Shown here one piece after another: positions 11,833 through 23,100 of a stretch of 64,000 nucleotides of DNA. Within the stretch, counting starts at the first letter, position 1, and every line of letters begins with the position of its first letter. A program made the position numbers and the translations under genes. Where the stretch lies: assembly GCF_905404315.1 (NCBI RefSeq), contig NC_066272.1, positions 496,001 through 560,000 on the forward strand, read 5' to 3'. Below the pieces are notes generated by a model. It did not search any database and was not told the DNA's origin. It saw only the letters and a list, made by a program, of their open reading frames with translations. This stretch comes from Leptidea sinapis (lineage: Eukaryota; Arthropoda; Insecta; Lepidoptera; Pieridae).

Positions 11833-12964
11833 AGTTTCATGGTGGACGATGTGAAATGCTTTGGACAAATCACAGAAAATGCCCAATGCATCCTGTGACT
11901 CTTAGCGGGCGTCGAAGATATATTCAATGAGTCACCCGCATTAACTGTCGATAAGTCCCTAGTGAAACTGAATTGGTTTTTGTTCAATTAATTACAAAAA
12001 TGCATTTGTAGGTGTTAAAGCAAAAGTTTCTCAAAAATTTTTCTAAAAACAGGCAGCACTGATATAGGCTTGAAATTAGCAGGGTCAAAACAAATTTTGC
12101 TGTATTTCATGAGGACAGGAAACACACCTATGCATTCGTTAAATATTGTTGCTAATTCAGTTGCTATAATGTCAAGTATGTATTTTACAATATAATTCGA
12201 ATGGCTCCATAGGTCTTTTGTATTTTTCGGTTTATTGATTTGGAGATTTTTATTATATTGGTACCTTTAACATACTTAAATTTCAAATCAATGGAAGATA
12301 CTGGTACATGTAATTTAATCATATCATGTGCTGCTTTTGGTGAAGAAGCTTACTTCGCCTTAGCCTTTGGTTGTGAAAATCGGGATTTCGGAGAAGTATT
12401 TATCAAATTCATTTGCAATTTCTATATCCGAATTTATAACGCGTGTGTAAGGTGTGAGACAATTCAATCTACCAGTTTCATTGTTAATTACATTCCAATA
12501 CGCTTTTACTTCATTATTACTGTTTTTAATTTTTATCTGCAATGAAACGTGTCTTCGTTTCATGACAAACTACTTTAAAGAGCTTGGAGTATTTTTTATA
12601 TATATTTTTACATATATTTTAAATTCTTCACTTTTATTGTAATTTTTCTCATAATAAAGGTCATATAAGCGTTTACGACTTTTGTGGATACCTATTGTTG
12701 CCCAATCATCAAAAAATGTTTGTTGTTTACTATTTGAGTAAAAATCCTGTCAAATTCCTAACAGAAGGAATTTAAGACAAAGTTATTGTTAAAAATAGCA
12801 GTTTCACCACAGTGTAATATTGGTATGGTATTTACCAAATTATTTCTAAACCTCTTAAGACGGCTACCAGTAACTGGTATAATCGTTACCTTTTTTGGTC
12901 TGACATTGTCCAATATTGTAATTACTTTTATAAGTTGCCCACTTTGTTCGGACTGAATATTATT
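11833..12964 (-). mobile_element. older Jockey-like LINE fragment between the inverted pair
   Basis: Minus-strand pieces match the same family at lower similarity: a QFSFTRDLSTVNAG segment (11987-11900) equivalent to FGFTRGRSTTDAG, and a KAYWNVINNETGRLNCLTP segment (12563-12360) equivalent to the ITWKVINW region. A VITILDNVRPKKVTIIPVTG-like endonuclease-linker piece lies near 12960-12870. Heavily frameshifted. It forms the spacer of the copy A/copy B inverted repeat. Confidence 0.75.
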
Positions 12965-15900
12965 AATTCAAATTTCAAATTCAAATTCACATATTTTTTT
13001 CAAAATAGGATTTAAAATCACTTATTGAACGTCAAGGACTAACCCATTCAAAAGAGACTGCCTCAGACATCTCAATGTGATATCATACAATAAACATTTA
13101 TAATTAAAGAGCCTGAGGGTGTGCGCTTCATTCCCAGTCCGTGGTGTCATTAAGAAAATCGTTTATGCTATAGTAACCTTTCCCACACAAACGTTTTTTA
13201 ACAATTCTTTTAAATTTCGTAACACATTTGTTTTGTACATTTTCTGGGATCATATTGTAGAAGCATATACATCGCCCAACAAAAGACTTACTAACACGAC
13301 CCGACCGAGTAGTAGGCATAACAAGTTTATGTTTGATCCTCGTGTTAACTTTATGAATGTCACAGTTTCTAGAAAATTCTTCAATGTGCTTATGAACATA
13401 CAGAACATTATCAAAAATGTATTGAGAAGCAACAGTCAAAATGTTTATTTCTTTAAATTTTTCTCTTAATGATTCTTTAGGACATAGGTTATAAATCGTG
13501 CAAAGCCCTCTTTTGCAGCACAAAGATGGTATTAATATCGGCCGCACTGCCCCATAACAATATACCATAGGACATAATACTATGAAAATAACTAAAGTAT
13601 ACTAGTCGCGCCGTATCTATGTCAGTTAACCGTCTAATTTTTTTAACCATATATGCTGCAGAACTATGCCTATTCGCCAATCCTTCAATATGGGGGCCCC
13701 ATTGCAATTTGGAATCAAGAGTAATACCAAGAAATACAGCAGATTAAACTGGTTTTACCACCTCTTAATTTAATAAAATATTCCCATCTACATTTTTGAT
13801 ATTTGGCGCGGTAAATTTAATATATTTGGATTTATGACTATTTAACAATAAGGTATTGGCGCTAAACCAGTACACGATGTCAGATAGAGGATTGTTTACT
13901 TTGTCAAATAAATCTTGGCTTCGTTTCACTTTGAATATAAGTGAGGTGTCATCTGCAAACAATACCACATTGTGTTTTTTTTCTACAAGCTTAGGTAGAT
14001 TAGGTTATTAGATTAGGTCACTTATATAAATTAGGAAGAGGAAGGGTCCAAGAATAGACCCTTGTGGTACCCCCATACCGAGAGGAGTCCCAGGAGATCT
14101 CCTGCCATTCACCTGCCTCGACCCTCTGAATCCTATTATTTAAATATGAGATCAGAAGATCAAGTGCAGATCCTCTTATACCATAGTGGCATAGCTTCCT
14201 GACCAGCGTTGAATGTTGAACACAATCAAAAGCCTTAGATAAATCATAGAAGATACCAAGTGCATTCTGTGATTCCTCCCAGGCCTCAAAAATATTCCTG
14301 ATGAGTTCAACACCTGCATCCGTAGTCGAGCGTCCCCTAGTAAAGCCAAATTGTTTTATATGAAGTAACTTATAAATGTTAAAGTGAGTAAGCATTTGGC
14401 TTAAAATAATTTTTTCAAAAATTTTACTAAGGGTTGGCAACACCGAAACAGGACGATAGGTATTCGGGTCAGAAGTGAGTCCCGATTTAAATATTGGTGT
14501 AATTTTACTATACTTCAGAAGGTCAGGAAACACGGCATGTTCAATACAGCTATTAAAAACTAGTGCTAGATATGGTGCTATGACGTCGATAACAGAACTT
14601 ATTATTTTTACAGATATGCCCCATATATCAGCAGTTTTTTTCATTTCTAAGGATCTAAAAGTTTTAATTATTTCTGCTGGGCTAACAACACTGAATTTGA
14701 AATTTTGTTTACATTCCTTAACATTTTCCAAAAGAAGTGACTCGGCAACACTGGTGGAGGAGACAAGGGTGCTTGAGATGGAAACTGGAATGTCAGAAAA
14801 AAAATTCTCAAAAGCAGAAGCTACTTCCTGCTCAGAGTGGATTTTTGTATTGTTTATTATTAGATTATATTCAAACTTGCAGTCTTTCGCTCTTCCAGAT
14901 TACCAGTTAATAACTTTCCAAGTCATTTTTATTTTATTTGAAGCATTTTTAATTATTTCTCTAATATGCATTGACTTAGCAATAGTACATACTTTCTTAA
15001 ATAATTTTGAATATTTTTTCACATATATAAGAAAAGATACATCATGATTACATGATGATCTCTCACTATATAGATGATATAACCGTTGTCTGCTCCTATG
15101 AATACCAGCTGTTGCCCAGTTGTTAAATGACAAGAGACCACCCGAGTTGACAGTCTTTGAAGTAAATATAAAAAAAAAACTCTGTTTTAATTATTTTAAA
15201 TAACTAACCATACATCTCATTTTGAGTACTGTTATAATTCAAATACTAATTTGAGAGTTTTTCCGAAACATTGCCTCTATATTTCTCCATTCGCCTATTA
15301 TTTACCGGAACAAACATAAACTTTTTAGTTGAAGTACATTTGTTTACTACAATATTAAAAGAGGCTAATTGACCAAAGTGGGCTGAGCTCAATCTAATAA
15401 TTATTGACAGAGAAAATATAGGTTTATAATTTGTAAAAATATTATCAATAGACCTTTTAGAGGTGCTGGTTACTCTAGTAGGTTCTAAGAAAATATTTGA
15501 TAAATTATATGATTTAAACAAAGATTTGAATCTAATACTTGTGGTGGATTTTTCTAATAAGTTAATATTAAAGTCACCAGAAATCATAATATACTTCTTA
15601 GATTCTGATTATTTTGATAGAGCCTCCTCCAATACACTCTCAAATAACTCATATAATGCATCGGGGGGTCTGTATATACTTACAACAATGGCACGCTCAA
15701 GCTCTGCACACGCTATTTCAATGATACGTTCAACAGAGAGGCCCACAATATCTTTACGGTCTTTGAATTTAAATGATTTACTTATAAGTATAAGAGAGCC
15801 GCCACGTGTAGCATTTTCTCTGCTAAACACACTTGCCACCTGATGATCACTGGAGTTAAAAATGAGCTCATATTTTCTAAGCCAGTGTTCTGTAAGACAT

Positions 15901-16000
15901 AAGATATCAATATTTTCATGGTTCATTAGTAACTCCAGTTCCAGTTCTTTACCTAACAATCCTTGCATATTTTGGTGCATCAGGTTTATGACTTTACAAT
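12965..16000 (-). mobile_element. Jockey-like LINE, copy B of an inverted pair (longer copy)
   Basis: Reads right to left. The endonuclease domain (15980-15246) shows QNMQGLLGKELELELL, DILCLTEHWL, RGGSLILIS, VSIYRPPDAL and SGDFNINLLE motifs. Then come the linker (15133-14900), RT (14731-14018), FADDTSL palm (13968-13765), post-RT region (13707-13128) and an AATTCAAATTCAAATTCA tail at 12965. The RT piece differs from copy A by a single residue (SQM versus SHM) over 237 residues. It shares copy A's two nonsense codons and two indels. It extends about 600 bp further 5' than copy A. Not functional as it stands. Confidence 0.9.
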
Positions 16001-16075
16001 TATTATGTTTACTAGTACTTGTACATTGTGTATTTATATTGCTAGAGGAGTCCCCTATTATCTTATAGAATAATT

Positions 16076-16500
16076 TTAATAATTTGGAACATATTCCAAA
16101 CCAGAAACTAAACTATAAGACTGTTCAATAGAAGCATTGTTAATCAAGTTATTACTTTGCTCAATAGGAGCCGAGTCCAACAAGCTATTACACTGCTCAA
16201 TAGAAGCAGTGCTAATCAACTTACTAACCTGCTCAATAGAAGCTGGGGATCGGGTTGCCAAATTTAGGAGAAATATCACAAAATGGTCACCTTTATACTA
16301 CGATTGACAATAATTGATTAAACCGTCAATATTAGATTTGTTAGGACTATATTTTCTTCTACCAGAAAATATTTCAATCATCTCATCAATTGATTGATAT
16401 TATTTTTCCTGAAAATGACCAAATCTTAAAATTTGGTCCTGAAGCGGCCGAACCTTCAATATTCGGTCTTGAGGCCGCTGTTCATGCGTCTTAAGTCATT
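16076..16500 (-). other. possible ORF1-side sequence of copy B with 36-bp tandem repeats
   Basis: A 67-codon minus-strand frame (16279-16076) encodes four imperfect repeats of an (A/P)-S/P-IEQ-x-x-x-L-I/L/V-x-x unit, matching 36-bp DNA repeats at about 16120-16252. It lies immediately 5' of the endonuclease of copy B, so it may be the end of its ORF1 or 5' leader. DNA to about 16500 contains repeated FGP/FGL-like coding scraps (GACCGAATATTGAAGG, GACCAAATTTTAAG). I do not recognise a known ORF1 domain. Confidence 0.4.
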
Positions 16501-17264
16501 GAATAAGGAATAAAGAACATACTTTTAGATCACTCCTTGTATGGTTATGTGTAATTATAACAGGAGTTTAGTTTATTACGGTAGCTATTTCATCAACCAT
16601 TTCGTATTTGACTCCGCAGTCTTTAGGAATTTATATAGATTATATTGATTAGATTTCAACATTTGTATCCGCAACAAAAGCTATTACTTTTATTGCGGAT
16701 ACATTTACGTACATGCTATATTTAGCGTGGAGGAATATATTGTAATAACAATAACCATTAACATTTGAATAATATTATTACTTTCAGGCCTCGCAATCTC
16801 GCAAAGTAAAGGAGAAAACCAGGTGAATGGATCGTATAGTAACATTTAGATATTTTATGTGTAACAATAGCAGAGATGAACTCTAATTAATTTGTATTAT
16901 CCAATAATTACTGCCACATTTTTAATTAACTCTGAGCTTCCAGCTGCATAGTTATATTATGGTAACGTGGTACTTACGTAGATGTAATTTTTTATGGTGT
17001 CGTTTAAGTCTGGTCTATGCACCAAACTTTTGAACGTTGCTTGGTTGGTTGTGGTTTGTAAAGAACGACATTCCGAAATATTTACAAAGTACCCCTATGA
17101 TTTAGGTATCGAATTATAGGGACACCCGAGATGGTGGACAGACTAGAATACAAACTGGTTTCTATTATTGTTTTAAATGTTAATGTTTGACTATTTTATT
17201 AAATAAAACTTTTACATAGATAATATTACAACAACATCAATAGCATAATGCGTAGGGCGGGTGA
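16501..17264. other. no gene recognised
   Basis: AT-rich DNA between LINE copy B and the dispersed repeat that precedes the gypsy element. No exon-like open stretch with splice signals was found. Confidence 0.4.
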
Positions 17265-17405
17265 ATACATAATATATATAAAATGCTAATGTTCGTTTGA
17301 AAAGACAGGTTTTTCTGGTAAACACCCCTTGGTCTCACGGTGAAAGTAAGGGAGTCTGGTCGCAGTGGGTGGAAGTGGGTGTTCTTGGGTGGCAAAAATG
17401 TGAAT
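17265..17405. repeat. dispersed repeat, second copy (see 212-400)
   Basis: Shares ATAAAATGCTAATGTTCGT, GTGGAAGTGGGTG and GGGTGGCAAAAATGTGAA with 212-400, in the same orientation. It ends about 50 bp before the gypsy LTR. Unclassified. Confidence 0.6.
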
Positions 17406-17457
17406 AAATATATATCTGTCCTTTTCTCAATGTAATGTAACTCATGAGAACTTCTGG

Positions 17458-18469
17458 TGTAACGGAACGTTACTACAGCATAAGGTAGTGGTGTTTTAAT
17501 TAATAATAGGTGTGGGCGAGACGGTTCATGAGTGAGCAGGCACGCATATGACGCCGTGTAAGGGTCTGGGCTGCGCAAGCGGCACGGACAGAGGCTAACA
17601 GCTGTTTCCGCGGCCGGTCGACATAAATTGATTTAAGAAGATTTCAACGCGTGCTCAATATACATAATTACTAAAATTAACAGTTACGTAATAAATATAT
17701 AGTGTGTATTGGATAAATCCCGCTCTAGGGTGAGTATTGAATAGCACATAAGTCTTATTTTATTGTAACTTAGCTGTAGAACATTCGCCATTGTTAATTG
17801 TTTGAGAAATAAAATAGAAATCGCTTAAATTACAGTTATCTATGCAAACTTTTTACTGACCACAAGGTTTTTGTTAAATAATTAGATTAGTAATGTTTTA
17901 ATTTATTATCATAATAAAGTGCTTGCTTTCGTTATTAGTTCATTAATAATAATATGTAAACTTCGTTCTGCTTTGCCATGTCGACAATCTCGCCACTATG
18001 CACCAAGTAGGTACCTACGCAATCCTCGAGATGTCGATTTGTGCGATTGCTATGTTATGCTTGCGGGTTCCGTGTTCTGGAAAGAAGGAACGAAATAAAA
18101 AAAAAAGGAATGGACCGCCAATCGCTAGTTTATAATTCCAGGTCCTAAGTTACCGCTGACGTTGAACCTGCCTTGGTGCTTGCGGTTCTGAGGACGTCGC
18201 TCCGCATCGAACGATTCCTGTCTTCCTGGCGCTGGAAGATCACCGCATCCAGATCGCCGAGCGTGACTGAACGGGATCTCGCAGGAGAGTACCAACTATA
18301 GCAGAATCCGATAGAACCTACCACGACTTTCTTTTTTTTTTATCGTGTTACCCTACCATAATATAAATTTTATATTATAAATTCTTATTAAAATTAGAAA
18401 TTTAACTGAGGCACTATCGTTTTGTTTTTTTTTGTATTAAATTTTAAAATATCAAACGAAGGTGTCGCA
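17458..18469 (+). repeat. 5' LTR of the gypsy element
   Basis: 1012 bp, TGTAAC...GTCGCA. It matches 23559-24571 except for T-run lengths (10 versus 12, and 9 versus 8). It should contain promoter and polyadenylation signals; AATAAA-like motifs are present but the R boundaries cannot be placed by eye. Confidence 0.95.
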
Positions 18470-18470
18470 C

Positions 18471-18488
18471 TGGCGCCCAACGTGGTTT
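18471..18488 (+). promoter_or_regulatory. primer-binding site (tRNA-Lys type)
   Basis: TGGCGCCCAACGTGG begins two bases after the 5' LTR. TGGCGCC followed by CAACGTGG corresponds to the 3' end of a lysine tRNA used as minus-strand primer by many gypsy elements. The match declines after the first ~15 bases. Confidence 0.85.
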
Positions 18489-18829
18489 CTATCTGGTTTT
18501 GCTTTGGGTATAGTGGTTGTGGATTGTTTGTAAGTGTTTATGTGGACGTCCTTTTCTTTGTTTTTTTAAATTGTGTAATTGTGTAAATATAAATGATACA
18601 TAAATTGCATCGCTTTGATTATATTTTATGTGCAACTTAATTAAGTTTTGTTTTATTTGTGAATTTTTATATCAAGTTGAAATACTACATACATTATATA
18701 TTGTAGTTACATTTAAGTTATATTATTTTTATAAGAGGACGATTTTAGAACAGTGTTTTGTAACAGAACGAAGTATTTTCTCGATTTGTGTGCTATTTAA
18801 AATTCACCTAAAGTGCAATCAGTGTCAGT

Positions 18830-20173
18830 ATGTCTTTTCCAATAAAATTTTTTTCACTTCAAAAAACAGAGTTAGAATACGAAGTTGCGATAAGAGGTGA
18901 AAGCCCAGGTACTACTGTGGCTGAACTTAGAAAACAAATCAATAAATTAAGTCAGTTGTTTCCTTCTCACGACATATTATGCTCTCACCTTGAACCATCT
19001 GAGGATATAGCGGCTGTTGTAAAGTTATTAAACAAAATCAAATCGAGTCTGGACTCTGGTCTTACAGACAAAAGTTCGTTATTACGTTTAGAAAATTTAT
19101 TAAATCACATTTACCATAGGATCAACAGAATTGAACCTGATGACATAAAAGAGGAACATCTTACAAGTACCAAACTCTTCAGGATATGTTACGAACAATA
19201 TTTAAAACTTTCAAATAAAATAGTCGATCCTCTTTTAGTTGATTTAGCCACCTCAACGATTGCGACTTCGTCTAAAAGTCAACAACCTATTAATATTGCT
19301 GTCACTTGTGACAAAAGTGTAACTTCCGAACTAGGCAGGTTGAAGTTCGATGGCAAGTCTTGCGTTAGATCTTTTATTGAACGTGCTAATGAATTTAGCG
19401 AAGCACGTAACATCCCCGACTCAAAATTCTTATCACTTGCAACAGAAATATTTACGGGTGACGCATTACATTGGTTTAGAACTATTAAAGACCAAGTTTC
19501 GTCTTGGGATGATCTAGTTGTTTTGTTGAAACAAGATTTTGATAAAAGTGATTATGATTACCGTTTAGTTTCTGAGATTCGCTCTAGGACCCAAGGGGAA
19601 ACGGAAAATATCACAATTTTTTTGTCTATCTTATCAGGTATGTTTGCACGGCTTTCTAACCCAATGCCGGAAGAGGACAAGCTTGAAATTGTGTTGCATA
19701 ATATTCGTCCATGTTATGCTAGCACTTTAGCTTCCTCGCCTGAGTTACGGAATATAGATCAGGTTAAAACTATCTGTAAAAATTACGAAAATATTCAATC
19801 GCGATTTGCGCACTTCAGAGAACCAATTGCAGCTTTTGGTACTCTGGCACCAGAATTTGCTTATAAAGGCACTGAAATATCTGATAAATTTAAGTTAAGC
19901 AGTAATGACGTTAAAAGTAATGTAAAACAATCGAATACTAGCTTGAGAAACAACTCTAATGTCAATATAAATGAAAAATACGTACACAGCATCCAAAAAA
20001 ACGATTCTGGTACAAGTCACAAATTACCTTATTGCCCAAGGTGCCGTAATAATACACATTCCTTGAAGGATTGCACTAATGCGGATATTATGTGTTTTAA
20101 ATGCGGTCACAAAGGAGTTAGGAAACCTGACTGCCCCACCTGTAATACCAGTTCTCAGGTTTCAAAAAACTAA
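18830..20173 (+). CDS. gag: Gag polyprotein of the gypsy element
   Basis: 447 codons. The start is the first ATG after an untranslated leader of about 360 bp. Residues ~165-345 have the Ty3/gypsy capsid pattern (KFDGKSCVRSFIERA, GDALHWFRTI, LVVLLKQDF), which builds the particle. The C-terminus carries a CCHC zinc knuckle, CPRCRNNTHSLKDC (CX2CX4HX4C). A second knuckle-like CFKCGHKGVRKPDC follows, with Val where the His should be, so it may not bind zinc normally. The last codons before the stop are TCA AAA AAC TAA, which form a -1 frameshift site leading into pol. Confidence 0.93.
   Translation: MSFPIKFFSLQKTELEYEVAIRGESPGTTVAELRKQINKLSQLFPSHDILCSHLEPSEDIAAVVKLLNKIKSSLDSGLTDKSSLLRLENLLNHIYHRINRIEPDDIKEEHLTSTKLFRICYEQYLKLSNKIVDPLLVDLATSTIATSSKSQQPINIAVTCDKSVTSELGRLKFDGKSCVRSFIERANEFSEARNIPDSKFLSLATEIFTGDALHWFRTIKDQVSSWDDLVVLLKQDFDKSDYDYRLVSEIRSRTQGETENITIFLSILSGMFARLSNPMPEEDKLEIVLHNIRPCYASTLASSPELRNIDQVKTICKNYENIQSRFAHFREPIAAFGTLAPEFAYKGTEISDKFKLSSNDVKSNVKQSNTSLRNNSNVNINEKYVHSIQKNDSGTSHKLPYCPRCRNNTHSLKDCTNADIMCFKCGHKGVRKPDCPTCNTSSQVSKN
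20164..20170 (+). promoter_or_regulatory. -1 ribosomal frameshift site A-AAA-AAC
   Basis: The heptamer A AAA AAC is in the correct zero frame (tcA AAA AAC) directly before the gag TAA (20171-20173). Sliding back one base enters a frame that stays open through 20251 and all of pol. The pattern X-XXY-YYZ is the classical -1 slippery sequence. I did not establish a downstream stem-loop or pseudoknot. Confidence 0.85.
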
Positions 20174-23100
20174 AATCGCAGAATTGTGGCAAACCTAAAC
20201 GAATAAATAACAACCGTACAAGCAAAGAGGAATGGAATAACTGGTTAGAAATGGTTCGTTTATTTTTTCTTGGGAACAAGGTTGCTTCAATTCTGCACGT
20301 TAAACCTAAAAATGATACTAGACCCTACGTTAATATAAAAGTCAATGATATTACAGCTTCAGGCCTTCTAGATTCAGGTTCAGCAGTAACCATACTAGGT
20401 AATTATGCTCACACCGCATTGGTCGATCGTGGTTTGAAGTTATATACAGCAGATAAGTTATCAATTGTGACGGCTGGTGGACAGAATTTCAAAACTGTTG
20501 GTTATCTAGATTTACCAGTGCAGTTTGAAGATCAATTTCACATTATTAAGGCCCATATAGTTCCCGAAGTTCAATCACCACTTATTTTAGGAGTTGATTT
20601 CTGGCGCGCTTTTAAACTATGTCCTAAATATTTGGGATCGTTTGGTTTATCAAGTGTTCCTCTAGCAAACATAAATACTGATACTTCTACTGTATTCATA
20701 CATTCATACGAGAATTTAGATGAGTCTCAGAGGGCTCGTGCCAGTAATATTATTGATCAGTTTAAGGAAATTTCTTTTGAATACAAAGGCTTAGGACGCA
20801 CGAATTTAATTACTCATCGCATAGATACAGGAAGTTCTCCTCCGGTTAGACAGCGTTACTATAGACTTTCTCCAGAAAAACAAAAAATTTTAGTCGAGCA
20901 GGTGGATGAAATGTTAAAACTTGATGTAGTTGAGCCTTGCGAAAGTGCGTGGCAATCTCCAGTATTACTAGTAACAAAGAAAAACGGTCAGCCTAGATTT
21001 TGCCTAGATAGCAGAAAACTCAACTCCATCACAAAACGTGATGCATATAATTTGCCATATATAAGCGAAATATTGGATAACTTACGTGACGCGCGTTACC
21101 TTAGTAGTATTGATTTATCTAAGGCCTTTTGGCAATTGCCGATTGCCCCCCAGGATAGAGATAAAACAGCATTCTACGTCCCAGGTCGCGGAACGTTCAG
21201 GTTCAAAACTACTCCGTTTGGGTTGACTAACGCACCATCTACGCAACAGCGTTTGGTTGATTTATTGTTTGGGAATATGGAAAACAAGGTATTCGCATAT
21301 TTGGACGATATAGTTTTAGTTACTAGCTCGTTTGATGATCATGTGACACTTCTCTTGCAAGTACTTGATAAGTTACGAATGGCAAACTTAACTGTGAATC
21401 TAGAAAAATGTGAATTTTATCGTAGTCAGCTTAAATATTTAGGCTACGTGGTTGATGCGAAAGGTTTACGAACTGATCCAGATAAAATCTCATCAATTTT
21501 AAACTATCCAACTCCTACGTGTCGTAAGGACCTTAAACGTTTCCTCGGCACGGCAACTTGGTATAGAAGATTTGTTCCAAAGTTTAGCACAATCGCTGGG
21601 CCGCTCAATAAGCTAACTTCTAGTAAAAAGTCAGCTCCCCCCTTTAAATGGACTGATGAAGCTGACGTCGCGTTTAGGATGCTAAAAGAATGTTTAGTAT
21701 CTGCACCAGTTCTATTTTGCCCTAAGTATGACCTTCCTTTTGAAATCCACACTGACGCTAGCAACTATGGCGTAGGTGCTATGTTGACTCAAACTATTGA
21801 GGGTAAAGAACACCCAATAGCTTACATGAGCAGATCTCTATCCGGGGCAGAAAAGAATTATAGTATCACAGAGCGTGAGACATTGGCTGTTATCGTCGCA
21901 CTAGAGCAATGGAGATGCTACATAGAAAACGGAAAAACGTTTACGGTGTACACAGATCATTCAGCATTAAAGTGGTTCCTAAATTTAAATAATCCAACAG
22001 GGCGCTTAGCGCGGTGGGGTGTACGGCTATCATCATTTAATTTTGTCGTAAAACACCGCCGGGGAGTTGATAATATTATACCAGATGCTTTATCGCGTGC
22101 TGTACCGGTGTCTACCATAGATACTTTGTTAGCAAACACGAACACTAGTGACGATTGGTATTTAAATATTTACGACGGCTGTAAAAAGGCGCCCAGTTCA
22201 TATCCTAATTATATAATAAAGAATGATAAACTATACCGAATTATGCGAAAACCTTGTACGCTTACTAGAGAATTTGATTGGAAAGAAGTAGTTCCGAAAG
22301 AAACTCGAATGGTGGTTATGAAAGAGAATCATTCTGAACCAACAGCAGGTCACATGGGCATTTTTAAGACTTATAAGCGTATTGCACTCAGGTATTACTG
22401 GCCTAATATGCATAGCGATGTAACGAAGTTTGTTAGTTCTTGCTCTACGTGTCTCTCATACAAGCCACAAAATCATGCTACGCTAGGTGAAATGGGAAGG
22501 CCTAAACAATGCTCTAGGCCCTTTCAAATGATTTCCATTGATCTCATGGGACCACTTCCGGTGACTCGAAAACAAAATAGCTACATTCTGGTGGTTACTT
22601 GCTGCTTTTCAAAATTTTGCCAAATTTTTCCCATTAAGAAAGATACTTCAAGCATTATTACGAAGATCCTCGAAGAACAAGTCTTTTTAATACATGGCGT
22701 ACCTCAGACCATTTTTTTAAATAATGGTAGTCAATTTATAAGTGGTCCGACTAAATCCTTCATTGATAGGTACAAAGTTCCAAACGTTTTCTTTACGCCC
22801 AAGTATACACCCCAAATAAACACGGTTGAGCGCTATAATAAAACTATCATAACATGTCTTTCCACATTCGTCGAGAACGATCACAGAACTTGGGATATCT
22901 TCATTCCAAAAGTACAATTTGCGGTCAACAACTCTGTGAATGAGGCTACTGGATATACTCCTTCATTTCTAGTGTACGGTAGGGAATTAGTCCTTTGCGG
23001 GTCCCACTACACGGATACGGATTTAGGTGACGAAATTTTGTTTCTTCCGCGCGAAGCCTATGCAGAAAACCTTGGGGCTCTAAGGTTAATATTTGATGAT

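Noticed and set aside
16120..16252. CRISPR array
   Set aside because: Four adjoining imperfect 36-bp repeats without spacers, in a eukaryotic LINE context.
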